A stretch of DNA of 64,000 nucleotides from Stutzerimonas zhaodongensis (GCF_003696365.1 NZ_RFFM01000008.1:18938-82937), one strand, 5' to 3'; shown: positions 55,380-64,000, counted from the first letter of the stretch. Numbers and translations: made by a program. Notes: a model not told the origin generated them from the letters alone.

Positions 55380-57572
55380 ATGCACGACGATCTCTCCTCT
55401 CTCCTGAATTCTCTCAACGATGCCCAGCGTCAGGCCGTAGCCGCGCCACTGGGTCGTCAACTGGTTCTCGCTGGTGCCGGCTCGGGTAAAACCCGCGTGC
55501 TGGTGCACCGCATCGCCTGGCTGCATCAGGTCGAACGTGCATCCTTGCACTCGATTCTTTCAGTAACCTTTACCAACAAGGCTGCCGCCGAGATGCGCCA
55601 TCGCATCGAGCAGCTGATGAAGGTCAACCCGCAGGGTATGTGGGTCGGCACCTTCCACGGGCTGGCACATCGGTTGCTGCGCGCCCACTGGCAGGAAGCG
55701 AAGCTGGCGCAGAACTTTCAGATTCTCGATTCCGACGACCAGCAGCGCCTGGTCAAACGCGTGATCCGCGAACTCGGCCTGGATGAGCAACGCTGGCCGG
55801 CGCGTCAGGCGCAATGGTGGATCAACGGACAGAAGGATGAGGGCCTGCGGCCCAGGCACATCCAGCCCAGCGGTGATCTGTTTCTAGCCACCATGCTGAG
55901 CATCTACCAGGCCTATGAAGATGCCTGTGCCCGCGCCGGCGTGATCGACTTCTCCGAGCTGCTGCTGCGCGCGCTGGATCTCTGGCGCGATAACCCGGGC
56001 CTGCTCGACCATTACCAGCGCCGCTTCCGCCACGTACTGGTGGACGAGTTTCAGGACACCAACGCCGTCCAGTACGCCTGGTTGCGTTTGCTGGCCAAGG
56101 GCGGCGACAGCTTGATGGTGGTGGGCGACGACGACCAGTCGATCTACGGCTGGCGCGGCGCCCGGGTGGAAAACCTGCACCAGTTCAGCGAAGACTTCCA
56201 GGACGCCGAAACCATCCGCCTGGAGCAAAACTATCGCTCCACCGCCTGCATCCTCAAGGCCGCAAACGCGCTGATCGCCAATAATCAGGGCCGCCTCGGC
56301 AAGGAGCTCTGGACCGACGGCTGCGACGGCGAACCCATCAGTCTGTATGCCGCGTTCAACGAGCACGACGAAGCGCGCTATGTGGTCGAAAGCATCGAGA
56401 GCGCCATCAAGAACGATGGGCTGGCGCGCAGCGAGATCGCCATTCTCTACCGCTCCAACGCCCAGTCCCGTGTACTCGAAGAAGCGCTGCTGCGTGAGCG
56501 CATTCCCTATCGGATCTACGGCGGCCAACGCTTCTTCGAGCGCGCCGAAATCAAGAACGCCATGGCCTACCTGCGCCTGATCCAGGCGCGGGACAACGAT
56601 GCTGCACTGGAGCGAGTGATCAACGTCCCCGCCCGCGGCATCGGCGAAAAAACCGTGGAATGCCTGCGCCAGCTGGCCCGCCAGGAGGAGACTTCGATGT
56701 GGGCCGCGCTGCATCAGGCGGTCGGCACCAAGGTTGTCTCCGGCCGTGCGGCCAGCGCGCTGAATGGCTTCGTCGAGTTGATCGATACGCTGGCACTCAA
56801 GGTCGAAGGCATGCAGCTGCACAACATGGCGCAGCTGGTCATCGAACAATCCGGGCTGCTCGCTTACCACCGCGATGAAAAGGGCGAGAAGGCCCAGGCG
56901 CGGGTGGAAAACCTCGAGGAATTGGTCTCCGCCGCGCGTGCCTTCGACCACTACAGCGAAGAGGAAGAAGACGAGCAGACCCCGCTAGCGGCGTTCCTCG
57001 ATCACGCCTCGCTGGAGGCCGGTGAGCAGCAGGCCGGTGATCATGAAGACAGCGTTCAATTGATGACCCTGCACAGCGCGAAGGGCCTGGAGTTCCCGCT
57101 GGTGTTCCTGGTTGGTATGGAGGAAGGCCTGTTCCCTCACAAGATGAGCCTCGAAGAACCCGGCCGTCTCGAGGAAGAACGCCGCCTGGCCTATGTCGGC
57201 ATTACCCGCGCCATGCAGCAGTTGATCATTACTTATGCCGAAACCCGCCGGCTCTATGGCACCGAGACTTATAACAAGGTCTCGCGCTTCGTGCGCGAAT
57301 TGCCACCGGCACTGGTCAGCGAAGTGCGCCTGAGCAACACGGTCAGCCGCAGCTTCAACACTCGTGGCATGGGCGGCGGTTCGTTGTTCGACGGTGCCAA
57401 CGTGCCGGAAACGCCATTCAACCTCGGCCAACGAGTACGTCATTCCCTGTTCGGCGAAGGCACCATCCTCAACTTCGAGGGTTCCGGAGCTCAAGCGCGC
57501 GTGCAGGTGAACTTCGAAGACGAAGGGAGCAAGTGGTTGATGCTCAGTTATGCCAAACTGGAAGCGCTATGA
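55380..57572 (+). CDS. uvrD: DNA helicase II UvrD
   Basis: A 3'-5' superfamily 1 helicase for nucleotide-excision and mismatch repair. It has 730 residues. The start MHDDLSSLLNSLNDAQRQAV is at 55380, the ATG that gives the normal N-terminus. Walker A is LVLAGAGSGKTRVLVHRIAW near 30, motif Ia SVTFTNKAAAEMRHRI, motif II VLVDEFQDTNAVQYAWLRLL near 220, motif III VGDDDQSIYGWRGA, and motif VI EERRLAYVGITRAMQQLIITYA near 600. The C-terminal Tudor-like RVRHSLFGEGTILNFEGSGAQARVQVNF, which contacts RNA polymerase, is present. Confidence 0.97.
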   Translation: MHDDLSSLLNSLNDAQRQAVAAPLGRQLVLAGAGSGKTRVLVHRIAWLHQVERASLHSILSVTFTNKAAAEMRHRIEQLMKVNPQGMWVGTFHGLAHRLLRAHWQEAKLAQNFQILDSDDQQRLVKRVIRELGLDEQRWPARQAQWWINGQKDEGLRPRHIQPSGDLFLATMLSIYQAYEDACARAGVIDFSELLLRALDLWRDNPGLLDHYQRRFRHVLVDEFQDTNAVQYAWLRLLAKGGDSLMVVGDDDQSIYGWRGARVENLHQFSEDFQDAETIRLEQNYRSTACILKAANALIANNQGRLGKELWTDGCDGEPISLYAAFNEHDEARYVVESIESAIKNDGLARSEIAILYRSNAQSRVLEEALLRERIPYRIYGGQRFFERAEIKNAMAYLRLIQARDNDAALERVINVPARGIGEKTVECLRQLARQEETSMWAALHQAVGTKVVSGRAASALNGFVELIDTLALKVEGMQLHNMAQLVIEQSGLLAYHRDEKGEKAQARVENLEELVSAARAFDHYSEEEEDEQTPLAAFLDHASLEAGEQQAGDHEDSVQLMTLHSAKGLEFPLVFLVGMEEGLFPHKMSLEEPGRLEEERRLAYVGITRAMQQLIITYAETRRLYGTETYNKVSRFVRELPPALVSEVRLSNTVSRSFNTRGMGGGSLFDGANVPETPFNLGQRVRHSLFGEGTILNFEGSGAQARVQVNFEDEGSKWLMLSYAKLEAL

Positions 57573-57627
57573 CGTTTACGTCAACTTATACCCATACTAA
57601 TAAAATTCGCCAAAGGAACAGCCATTC

Positions 57628-58737
57628 ATGAAACGCCGTCACTTGTTTGGTGCCGCTGCTGCCCTGCTTGCATCGCTCAGCCTCGCAGGCTGCAACGACG
57701 AAAAGAAAGTCGAATCCTCCGCCGAGCCCAAGGCGGCGGCCAGCGAAGCGCCCAAGACCTATAACTGGAAAATGGTCACCGCCTGGCCGAAGAACTATCC
57801 GGGCCTGGGCACCGCTGCCCAGCGTCTGGCCGACCGGGTCAACGCCATGAGTGACGGCCGCCTGACCATCAAGGTCTATGCCGGCGGCGAGCTGGTCCCT
57901 GCACTGGAGGTGTTCGATGCCGTCTCGCGCGGCACCGCAGAACTGGGTCATGGCGCGGCTTACTACTGGAAGGGCAAAGTGCCCACTGCACAGTTTTTCA
58001 CTTCGGTGCCGTTCGGCCTGTCGACCAGCGAAATGAACGCCTGGCTGACCCGCGGCGGCGGCCAGGCATTCTGGGACGAAGCCTACGCACCCTACGGCGT
58101 CAAACCCATGGTAGTCGGCAATACCGGCATGCAGATGGGCGGCTGGTTCAACAAGGAAATCAATTCCCTGCAGGACCTCAAAGGCTTGAAGATCCGTACC
58201 CCGGGCCTGGGCGGCGAAGTGCTCACCCGTCTCGGCGCGACCACTGTCAACATGCCCGGCGGCGAAGTATTCACCGCCCTGCAGACGGGCGCTATCGATG
58301 CCACCGACTGGGTAAGCCCGTACAACGACCTGGCGTTCGGCCTGCACAAAGCCGCCAAGTACTACTACTACCCAGGCTGGCAGGAACCACAGGCCGTGCT
58401 GGAAATGTTGATCAACCAGAAAGCCCTCGACAGCCTGCCTGACGACCTGCGGGCGATTCTCACTGAGGCCGCCGGTGCAGCCAGTCGCGACATGGTCGAT
58501 GACTATGTCTACAACAACGCCATGGCGCTCGATCAACTCAAGCAACAGGGCGCGCAGCTCAAACGCTTCCCCGATGAAGTACTGGCCGCGATGCGCGAGC
58601 AGTCCGACGTTGTGCTTGGCGAACTGGCTCAGCAGAGCGAGCTGAACGGCCGCATCTGGGCTTCGATGAAGGCCTTCCAGGAGCAAGTGACACCCATGCA
58701 CGAGATCTCCGAGAAAGAGCTGTATAACTGGCGTTGA
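57628..58737 (+). CDS. TRAP transporter solute-binding protein (DctP/TakP type), lipoprotein-like
   Basis: A 369-residue extracytoplasmic binding protein. The N-terminus MKRRHLFGAAAALLASLSLAGC combines a twin-Arg pair with a lipobox, so it may be lipidated and Tat-exported. An Ala/Glu/Lys-rich linker leads to TYNWKMVTAWPKNYPGLGTA, the start of the DctP fold, and DLKGLKIRTPGLGGEVLTRLGATTVNMPGGEVFTALQTGAIDATDW near 190-230 is the TRAP signature with the substrate Arg. Its pattern is closest to TakP-like proteins for 2-oxo acids. No DctQ/DctM membrane genes are adjacent. Confidence 0.88.
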   Translation: MKRRHLFGAAAALLASLSLAGCNDEKKVESSAEPKAAASEAPKTYNWKMVTAWPKNYPGLGTAAQRLADRVNAMSDGRLTIKVYAGGELVPALEVFDAVSRGTAELGHGAAYYWKGKVPTAQFFTSVPFGLSTSEMNAWLTRGGGQAFWDEAYAPYGVKPMVVGNTGMQMGGWFNKEINSLQDLKGLKIRTPGLGGEVLTRLGATTVNMPGGEVFTALQTGAIDATDWVSPYNDLAFGLHKAAKYYYYPGWQEPQAVLEMLINQKALDSLPDDLRAILTEAAGAASRDMVDDYVYNNAMALDQLKQQGAQLKRFPDEVLAAMREQSDVVLGELAQQSELNGRIWASMKAFQEQVTPMHEISEKELYNWR

Positions 58738-58870
58738 GCCCCTGCTCCCGTGCGCTTGCGATTACCCGCAAGCGCAACGGGGCAAAAGCCCGAAACACTC
58801 TGCAACTAGCGCGGCCGCATCGGGCCGTGCACCATCCGCTTCGTATCTTCGTCCAATTCAGGAATACCAA

Positions 58871-59707
58871 ATGCAACGTGTGCTCAGCATTTTCATGGCG
58901 CTGTGTATCGGCCTGACCCTCAGCCTCGACGTCCACGCCAAGCGTTTCGGTGGCGGCAAGAGCTTTGGTTCGGCGCCCAGCCATCAGAGCCGCCAGGCGC
59001 CTCAGCAAACCCAGGCCGCACCCAACCAGGCCGGTCGTCAGACGCCGGCCGCTGCCAGCGGCGCTTCGCGTTGGCTTGGTCCGTTGGCTGGCCTCGCTGC
59101 CGGTGGCCTGCTCGCCTCCATGTTCATGGGCGACGGCTTCGAAGGCATCCAGTTCATGGATATCCTGATCTTCGGCGCCATTGCGTTTCTGCTGTTCCGC
59201 TTCCTGGCAGCCCGTCGCCGCCAGCAGCAGCCAGCCATGGCCGGACATGCTCCGATGCAGCGCGAAATGCCTGCGCAGCCTTCGATCTTCGGTGGCAGCT
59301 CCAGCGCGGTTGCTGCCGCTCCGGTGATCAACGCACCGGCCTGGTTCAACGAGCAGAACTTCGTATCTGCCGCCCGCGAACATTTCTTGTCGCTGCAGCA
59401 ACACTGGGACGCCAACGAAATGGACAAGATCGGCGAATTCGTCACGCCGCAGCTGCACGAGTTCCTGATGCGCGAACGTGCCGAGATTGGCGATGCCTAC
59501 CAGGCGACCTACATCGACAACCTGCAGATCCAGCTCGACGGCGTCGATGACCAGGCGGACAAGACCATTGCCACCCTGACCTTCGTTGGCGTATCCAAAA
59601 ATTCGCGCTTCGACCAGGGCGAGCCTTTCAGCGAAAGCTGGCGCATGGAGCGTGCTCAGGGCGAGAACCAGCCTTGGCTCGTGGCGGGCATCCGCCAGAA
59701 CGCCTGA
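58871..59707 (+). CDS. Tim44-domain membrane protein
   Basis: A 278-residue protein of the bacterial Tim44/MRPL45-like family of unknown function. A signal peptide (about 1-23, ending near VHAKRF) is followed by a Gly/Ser/Gln-rich segment typical of the family (RFGGGKSFGSAPSHQSRQAP). Then come a glycine-rich LGPLAGLAAGGLLASMFMGDGFEG stretch and a membrane helix (MDILIFGAIAFLLFRFLAARRR). The C-terminal Tim44 domain (about 155-275) has FVSAAREHFLSLQQHWDANEM and FVTPQLHEFLMRER. It ends in its own terminator. Confidence 0.85.
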   Translation: MQRVLSIFMALCIGLTLSLDVHAKRFGGGKSFGSAPSHQSRQAPQQTQAAPNQAGRQTPAAASGASRWLGPLAGLAAGGLLASMFMGDGFEGIQFMDILIFGAIAFLLFRFLAARRRQQQPAMAGHAPMQREMPAQPSIFGGSSSAVAAAPVINAPAWFNEQNFVSAAREHFLSLQQHWDANEMDKIGEFVTPQLHEFLMRERAEIGDAYQATYIDNLQIQLDGVDDQADKTIATLTFVGVSKNSRFDQGEPFSESWRMERAQGENQPWLVAGIRQNA

Positions 59708-59725
59708 GTGGCGCAGACGTAACTA

Positions 59726-59748
59726 AACCCGGGCTTGCCCGGGTTTTT
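59726..59748 (+). terminator. Rho-independent terminator after the Tim44-domain gene
   Basis: AACCCGGGC TT GCCCGGGTTTTT, a 9-base-pair GC stem with a T run, 18 bases past the stop. It separates this gene from selA. Confidence 0.9.
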
Positions 59749-59926
59749 CATATCCAGGGTGCTCGCAGGCCAACTGAACCCGACACGGGTTCGAGCGTCT
59801 ATGTTGCTTGCGAAACACTAAAAAGAACGGAGTCCTGCGTGTCAGGCAACCTCGCCATAGGGTCCATCGCCATCAGCACGGCCCGCGCCCCAAGCTCCTT
59901 TCCGAATCCAAGCCGGTTCGCCAGGC

Positions 59927-61336
59927 ATGAGTAGCGTTCGCCTGCCATCTGTAGATCGGCTGCTGCGTGCGCCGGCATGCGAACCCCTGCAGCGGCGCTA
60001 CGGTCGCGAGGCCTTGCTCGGCACCCTGCGCGATCTGCTCGATGAATTGCGTGAACCAGCTCGACAGGGCCAACTGGCCGCACTGGAACTGTCCGAGGCG
60101 GTATTGGCCGGCCGCGCAGGCGAGCGGCTGGCCAATCAGCACCGCAGCCGCGTTCGCCGTGTGCTCAACCTGACCGGCACCGTGCTGCATACCAATCTCG
60201 GCCGCGCGCTGCTGCCCGAAGAAGCCATCGAGGCCATCAGCCAGGCGGCGCGCTACCCGATGAACCTCGAGTTCGATCTGGCCAGCGGCAAGCGAGGCGA
60301 TCGCGATGACCTCATCGAAGGCCTGATCCGCGAACTGACCGGCGCAGAAGCCGTCACGGTGGTCAACAACAACGCCGCTGCGGTCCTGCTGGCACTGAAC
60401 AGCCTGGGCGCCCGCAAGGAAGGGATCATTTCCCGCGGGGAGCTGATCGAAATTGGCGGCGCCTTCCGGATTCCCGACATCATGGCCCGCGCCGGGGTGA
60501 AGTTGCATGAGGTGGGCACCACCAACCGCACCCACGCCAAGGACTACCAAGCCGCGATCAACCCGCGCTCCGGCCTGCTGATGCGTGTGCACACCAGCAA
60601 CTACAGCGTGCAGGGCTTCACTGCCAGCGTCGCCACTGCCGAGCTGGCATCCATCGCCCGAGCGCATGGCCTGCCGCTGCTCGAAGACCTCGGCAGTGGC
60701 AGCCTTGTCGACCTGTCGCGCTGGGGCCTGCCAAAGGAACCCACCGTGCAGGAAGCGCTGCGCGATGGCGCCGACATCGTGACCTTCAGCGGCGACAAGC
60801 TGCTTGGCGGGCCGCAGGCGGGTCTGATCGTCGGCAGCCGCGAGCTGATCCAGAAGATCAAGAAGAACCCGCTCAAGCGCGCCCTGCGCGTCGATAAACT
60901 CACCCTTGCCGCGCTGGAAGCCGTGCTCAATCTCTACCGTGATCCGGACCGCCTTAGCGAACGCCTCACGAGCCTGCGCCTGCTCAGCCGCCCGCAACAT
61001 GACATTCGCGTCCAGGCCGAGCGTATCGCACCGACGCTAGCCACTGCCCTTGGCGATAGCTGGCAGGTGGTTGTCGCGGATGCGCTAGGCATGATCGGCA
61101 GCGGCGCCCAGCCGGTCGCACGCCTGCCCAGCGCCGCACTCTGCATTCGTCCACTGCAATCGCGGCGTCTGCGCGGGCGTAGTTTGCGGCAACTGGAAGA
61201 AGCGCTGCGCTGCCTTCCGATCCCGATTCTCGGCCGGATCGCCGACGACGCCCTCTGGCTCGATCTGCGCCAACTGGACGACGAACCGGCGCTGCTGGAG
61301 CAGCTGCCGCACCTGCAACAGGAGCTGGCGTCATGA
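59927..61336 (+). CDS. selA: L-seryl-tRNA(Sec) selenium transferase SelA
   Basis: It converts seryl-tRNA(Sec) to selenocysteinyl-tRNA(Sec) using selenophosphate. It has 469 residues, a fold-type I pyridoxal-phosphate enzyme. The N-terminal tRNA-binding domain is [22 protein letters not shown]. Core motifs are [24 protein letters not shown] near 77, [16 protein letters not shown] near 146, and the PLP Lys in [21 protein letters not shown] near 292. The stop overlaps the selB start by 4 bases. Formate dehydrogenase genes, the usual neighbours in pseudomonads, are not upstream here. Confidence 0.97.
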   Translation: MSSVRLPSVDRLLRAPACEPLQRRYGREALLGTLRDLLDELREPARQGQLAALELSEAVLAGRAGERLANQHRSRVRRVLNLTGTVLHTNLGRALLPEEAIEAISQAARYPMNLEFDLASGKRGDRDDLIEGLIRELTGAEAVTVVNNNAAAVLLALNSLGARKEGIISRGELIEIGGAFRIPDIMARAGVKLHEVGTTNRTHAKDYQAAINPRSGLLMRVHTSNYSVQGFTASVATAELASIARAHGLPLLEDLGSGSLVDLSRWGLPKEPTVQEALRDGADIVTFSGDKLLGGPQAGLIVGSRELIQKIKKNPLKRALRVDKLTLAALEAVLNLYRDPDRLSERLTSLRLLSRPQHDIRVQAERIAPTLATALGDSWQVVVADALGMIGSGAQPVARLPSAALCIRPLQSRRLRGRSLRQLEEALRCLPIPILGRIADDALWLDLRQLDDEPALLEQLPHLQQELAS

Positions 61337-63249
61337 TCATCGGCACCGCCGGCCACATCGACCACGGCAAGACAGCCCTGCTCAAGGCACTCACCGGACA
61401 GGAAGGTGACCGCCGCCGCGAAGAGCGCCTGCGCGGCATCACCATCGACCTCGGCTATCTGTACGCCTCGCTCGGCGAATCGGATCTCACCGGATTCATC
61501 GACGTACCCGGCCACGAAAAATTCGTGCACAACATGCTCGCTGGCGCCTGCGGTATCGACTGCGTGCTTCTGGTGGTCGCCGCCGATGACAGCGTCATGC
61601 CGCAGACCCGCGAACACCTGGCGATCATCGAGCTGCTGGGCATTCGCCGCGCCGTAGTGGCCATGACCAAGATCGACCGGGTCGATGAGACGCGTATCGC
61701 CGAAGTGCACCTGCAGATCGAAGCGCTGCTGGACGCCGGACCGCTGGCTGGAGTGCCGATCCTGCCCGTCTCCAGCGTAACCGGCGAGGGCATCGACGCG
61801 CTCCGCTCCCTGTTGATCGAACAGGCCGACGACGTGCGCGCGCGCCAGCAAGACGGTCATTTCCGTCTTGCCATCGACCGCGCGTTCAGCGTGACCGGCT
61901 CAGGCGTGGTCGTGACCGGAACCGCCTTCGCAGGCCGGGTAGCGGTCGGCGACGAGCTGGTCCTGAGTCCTTCCGGCCGCACCGTGCGCGTACGCGGGCT
62001 GCATGCGCAGAATCAGAAAGCCCAGGAAGCACAGGCTGGTCAGCGCGTCGCCCTCAACCTCACCGGCGACCGCCTCTCGGTGGATGACATCAGCCGCGGC
62101 GATTGGCTGGTCACACCCGAGCTTCAAGCCGCCACCCGACGTATCGATATTGAATTCACCCTGCTGCCAAGCGAAACCCGAGAGCTGCGGCACTGGACGC
62201 CCGTACACATCCACCTCGGCGCTCAGGACGTCACCGGCCGCATTGCCCTGCTGGAAGGCGAATGCCTGGCGCCTGGCGGCCACGTACATGCGCAGCTGCT
62301 GCTCAACGCGCCGGCGCACGTCGTGCACGGTGATCGCGTGGTGTTACGCGACCAGTCCGCCAAACGCACCCTAGGTGGTGGCCGCGTGCTGGACCCCTTC
62401 GCGCCACCACGCAACCGCCACCGTCAGGCACGCCTGGCGGTACTGCGCGCATTGGCCGGCGACACACTGGAAGATATTCTGCCGGGCCTGCTGCCGAGCG
62501 CCATCAACGGCCTGGAGCCAGCCCTGCTGGAACGGCAATTCAATCGGCCGCGACATACTTGGCGGCTGCCCGACGAGGCACTGGAGATCAATACCCGTGT
62601 GGGCCCGCGGCTATTTGAGCGCGGCACCTGGGAATACCTCGAACAGAGCCTGGTCGCCGCCCTGCAGCGCTTCCATGAAACGCAACCGGACGAACTCGGC
62701 CCGGACCGCGACCGCCTGCGCCGCTATGCGCTGCCTCAGCTGGAACGCCCGATCTATCTCGCCGTGCTGGAAGCCGTGCTGGCCGCCGGCACCATAGAAG
62801 CCAGCGGCCCCTGGCTTCACCTGCCCGGCCATCGTGTTCGCCTGACCGAAGAAGAAGAAGCGCTGAAAACCCGGCTCTGGCCGCTACTTGAAGCGGCCCG
62901 CTTCGATCCGCCCTGGGTACGCGACCTGGCCAACGACCTGGATGTCGAGGAAGACCGCGTCCGGCACCTGTTACGCAAACTGTCGCGCATCGGCGAGTTG
63001 CAACAGGTCGTCAAGGACCTGTTCTACCCCGAGTCGACCATCCGCCAGCTCGCCAGCCAGGTGCTCGACATGGAACGCCAATCCGGCGTGATCCGAGCCG
63101 CCGCCTTCCGCGACCAGATTCAGCTCGGTCGCAAACGCAGCATCCAGCTGCTCGAACACTTCGACCGCATCGGCCTCACACGCCGTTTCGGCAACGAACG
63201 CAAGGTGCGACCCGACAGCGCCTTGGCCTCGGAGCCCGAGGTCAGGTAG
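61333..63249 (+). CDS. selB: Selenocysteine-specific elongation factor SelB
   Basis: It carries selenocysteinyl-tRNA to UGA codons marked by a SECIS hairpin. It has 638 residues, full length. The GTPase motifs are [20 protein letters not shown] at the N-terminus, [21 protein letters not shown] near 55, and [12 protein letters not shown] near 110. EF-Tu-like domains 2 and 3 follow to about 370. The C-terminal winged-helix repeats that bind SECIS run from about 375 to 635 ([58 protein letters not shown]). Nothing in it looks degraded, which contrasts with the broken tRNA gene 48 bases downstream. Confidence 0.97.
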   Translation: MIIGTAGHIDHGKTALLKALTGQEGDRRREERLRGITIDLGYLYASLGESDLTGFIDVPGHEKFVHNMLAGACGIDCVLLVVAADDSVMPQTREHLAIIELLGIRRAVVAMTKIDRVDETRIAEVHLQIEALLDAGPLAGVPILPVSSVTGEGIDALRSLLIEQADDVRARQQDGHFRLAIDRAFSVTGSGVVVTGTAFAGRVAVGDELVLSPSGRTVRVRGLHAQNQKAQEAQAGQRVALNLTGDRLSVDDISRGDWLVTPELQAATRRIDIEFTLLPSETRELRHWTPVHIHLGAQDVTGRIALLEGECLAPGGHVHAQLLLNAPAHVVHGDRVVLRDQSAKRTLGGGRVLDPFAPPRNRHRQARLAVLRALAGDTLEDILPGLLPSAINGLEPALLERQFNRPRHTWRLPDEALEINTRVGPRLFERGTWEYLEQSLVAALQRFHETQPDELGPDRDRLRRYALPQLERPIYLAVLEAVLAAGTIEASGPWLHLPGHRVRLTEEEEALKTRLWPLLEAARFDPPWVRDLANDLDVEEDRVRHLLRKLSRIGELQQVVKDLFYPESTIRQLASQVLDMERQSGVIRAAAFRDQIQLGRKRSIQLLEHFDRIGLTRRFGNERKVRPDSALASEPEVR

Positions 63250-63297
63250 GCTGCTCGCCACATCCAACCAGAGCCACCCCCAATCAGGGCCGATTCT

Positions 63298-63340
63298 GGA
63301 AGGCAATCGCACCCGGTGGTGCGGCCGGGCTTCAAATCCT
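63298..63340 (+). tRNA. selC: 5' half of the selenocysteine tRNA gene (selC), broken after the anticodon
   Basis: GGAAGGCA (8-base acceptor arm), AT, a 6-base-pair D stem CGCACC..GGTGCG around CGGT, then CCGGG-CTTCAAA with the UCA anticodon match tRNA(Sec) closely. After CTTCAAATCC the sequence departs. The 3' anticodon strand reads TCCTG instead of CCCGG, leaving a mismatch, and no long variable arm or T arm follows. The TGCCTTCC needed to close the acceptor is absent between here and 63590. So only the 5' half is present. The break falls in the anticodon loop region, a known crossover site for tyrosine integrases. Confidence 0.8.
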
Positions 63341-63558
63341 GTTCTCGCCCTCGTTATCAATGGGTTACACCGGCAAATACTGGACTATGAGGCGGCCCCG
63401 CACGGACCGTTTCAGCAAATTTTGGACTTTATCAGTCCTTAGCTTCGACACTTTTTCGACAGTCATGTGACCGAAACGGTGCCACTGATTCTCGAGTCCC
63501 TTTCTTCGTCTCCATTGACTCCCATCATTGTCTCGGCAACGAAATTCTGAGATAAAGC
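63341..63558. other. Left edge of a probable integrated element, no gene seen
   Basis: Starting at the selC break, the composition becomes steadily more AT-rich than the selB side. I see no convincing gene, tRNA fragment or clear direct repeat. The stretch contains short Thr/Ser-like pyrimidine-rich runs near 63481-63525 that could be leader sequence for the gene at 63591. Confidence 0.5.
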
Positions 63559-63575
63559 GGTGGCATTATGCCACC
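63559..63575. promoter_or_regulatory. 17-base perfect palindrome upstream of the island ATPase gene
   Basis: GGTGGCATTATGCCACC is symmetric about its central T and ends 15 bases before the ATG at 63591. Size and position fit a dimeric repressor operator or an RNA hairpin near the ribosome site. An ATG inside it opens an 8-codon frame (MPPKKGLS) whose TGA overlaps the ATPase start codon. Confidence 0.5.
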
Positions 63576-63590
63576 AAAGAAGGGACTCTC

Positions 63591-64000
63591 ATGAAGATCA
63601 AAAAACTAACAATTAAAAACTTCCGTGGCATCAGCCATGCTGAGATTGATATTGAAAGTTTCACCACTTTCATCGGTCCAAACAACGTCGGAAAGTCGAC
63701 AATATTGCACGCTTTGCATATTTTGTTAGACAACAAAAAGCCCACTCTTGATGATTGGCCGAACAAAACCCCCTCTTCAGACGTGATGGAAATCATATGT
63801 CAGTTTGACGCGCTAGAGGATTGGGAAAAGAACAAGTCTGCGATATCAGGGCTACTTCATGAGGATAAACTTTATGTGAAGGTTAGCGCGACTTGGGCGA
63901 GCGAGAGCGAAAGTATATCTTCTGAATATAGCGTGTTCTGTACGAAAGACGATTTCCCATGGACAGGGATTAGTGATGCGCGCAAGTTAGATGAAGCAAA
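63591..64000 (+). CDS. AAA ATPase of the OLD/RecF-like type, N-terminal part only
   Basis: A frame open to the window end (136 codons visible). It begins MKIKKLTIKNFRGISHAEID and has a Walker A FIGPNNVGKSTILHALHILL near residues 28-47, the standard N-terminus of SMC-like ABC ATPases such as OLD nucleases and the ATPases of several phage-defence systems. AAGGGA lies 5 bases before the ATG. Base composition is far more AT-rich than the chromosome to the left, indicating transfer. The C-terminal domain that would show nuclease or other activity is outside the window, so the exact system cannot be named. Confidence 0.8.
   Translation, partial: MKIKKLTIKNFRGISHAEIDIESFTTFIGPNNVGKSTILHALHILLDNKKPTLDDWPNKTPSSDVMEIICQFDALEDWEKNKSAISGLLHEDKLYVKVSATWASESESISSEYSVFCTKDDFPWTGISDARKLDEA

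Noticed and set aside
63341..63420. A complete but divergent selenocysteine tRNA using the sequence after the break
   Set aside because: No 3' strand can pair with the GGAAGGCA acceptor arm, the anticodon stem has a mismatch, and no T arm is present.

Overview
The window is high-GC, densely packed gammaproteobacterial chromosome. Gene content and order point to the Pseudomonas/Stutzerimonas (P. stutzeri) group. Evidence includes runs typical of Pseudomonas (typA-thiI-glnA-ntrBC, ubiE-ubiJ-ubiB-hisI-hisE-tatABC-rsmE, pycBA-LysR-hexR-zwf) and the ectABCD-ask order described for P. stutzeri. The genus call is inferred from gene order and protein families, not from a database search.

Layout. 1-1.9 kb is a repeat-rich patch: copies of a GGGGACAGATTTATTT palindrome, a decayed REP-associated transposase, the leader of a second copy at the window edge, and osmE plus a small membrane protein between them. 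1.9-12.1 kb holds typA, thiI and the nitrogen regulon core (glnA, two DUF4124 paralogues, ntrB, ntrC), with NtrC-type operators and sigma-54 promoters readable ahead of glnA and ntrB, then trmL. 12.2-23.6 kb holds a molybdopterin oxidoreductase, the HslVU protease, DUF971, a PHA-system protein left without pha genes, ubiquinone genes (ubiE/J/B), hisI/hisE, the Tat translocase and rsmE. 23.7-36.5 kb is mixed housekeeping: dtd, pip, lipoproteins, lipocalin, fbp, glycogen phosphorylase, a beta-carbonic anhydrase, glutaminase and an SbtA/SbtB-like bicarbonate uptake pair.

36.5-43.8 kb carries the two-subunit pyruvate carboxylase with its divergent LysR regulator, then hexR and zwf, divergent around a perfect HexR operator. 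44.4-49.2 kb is the ectoine/hydroxyectoine cluster ectA-B-C-D-ask, behind about 650 bases of AT-richer DNA and a TTGAGA-type promoter. It is followed by a CtaG/DUF2243 membrane pair. From 50.7 kb the conserved backbone resumes with a U32 tRNA-hydroxylation protein, a GGDEF/EAL protein, uvrD, a TRAP binding protein and a Tim44-domain protein.

59.9-63.2 kb encodes selenocysteine incorporation (selA, selB). Directly after selB is the 5' half of the selenocysteine tRNA gene, which loses all resemblance to a tRNA just past the anticodon loop. Beyond it lies AT-rich DNA with a 17-base perfect palindrome and the start of an OLD/RecF-like AAA ATPase that runs off the window. This looks like the left edge of an integrated island, possibly a defence island, that split or re-formed selC. 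It is the most interesting point in the window.
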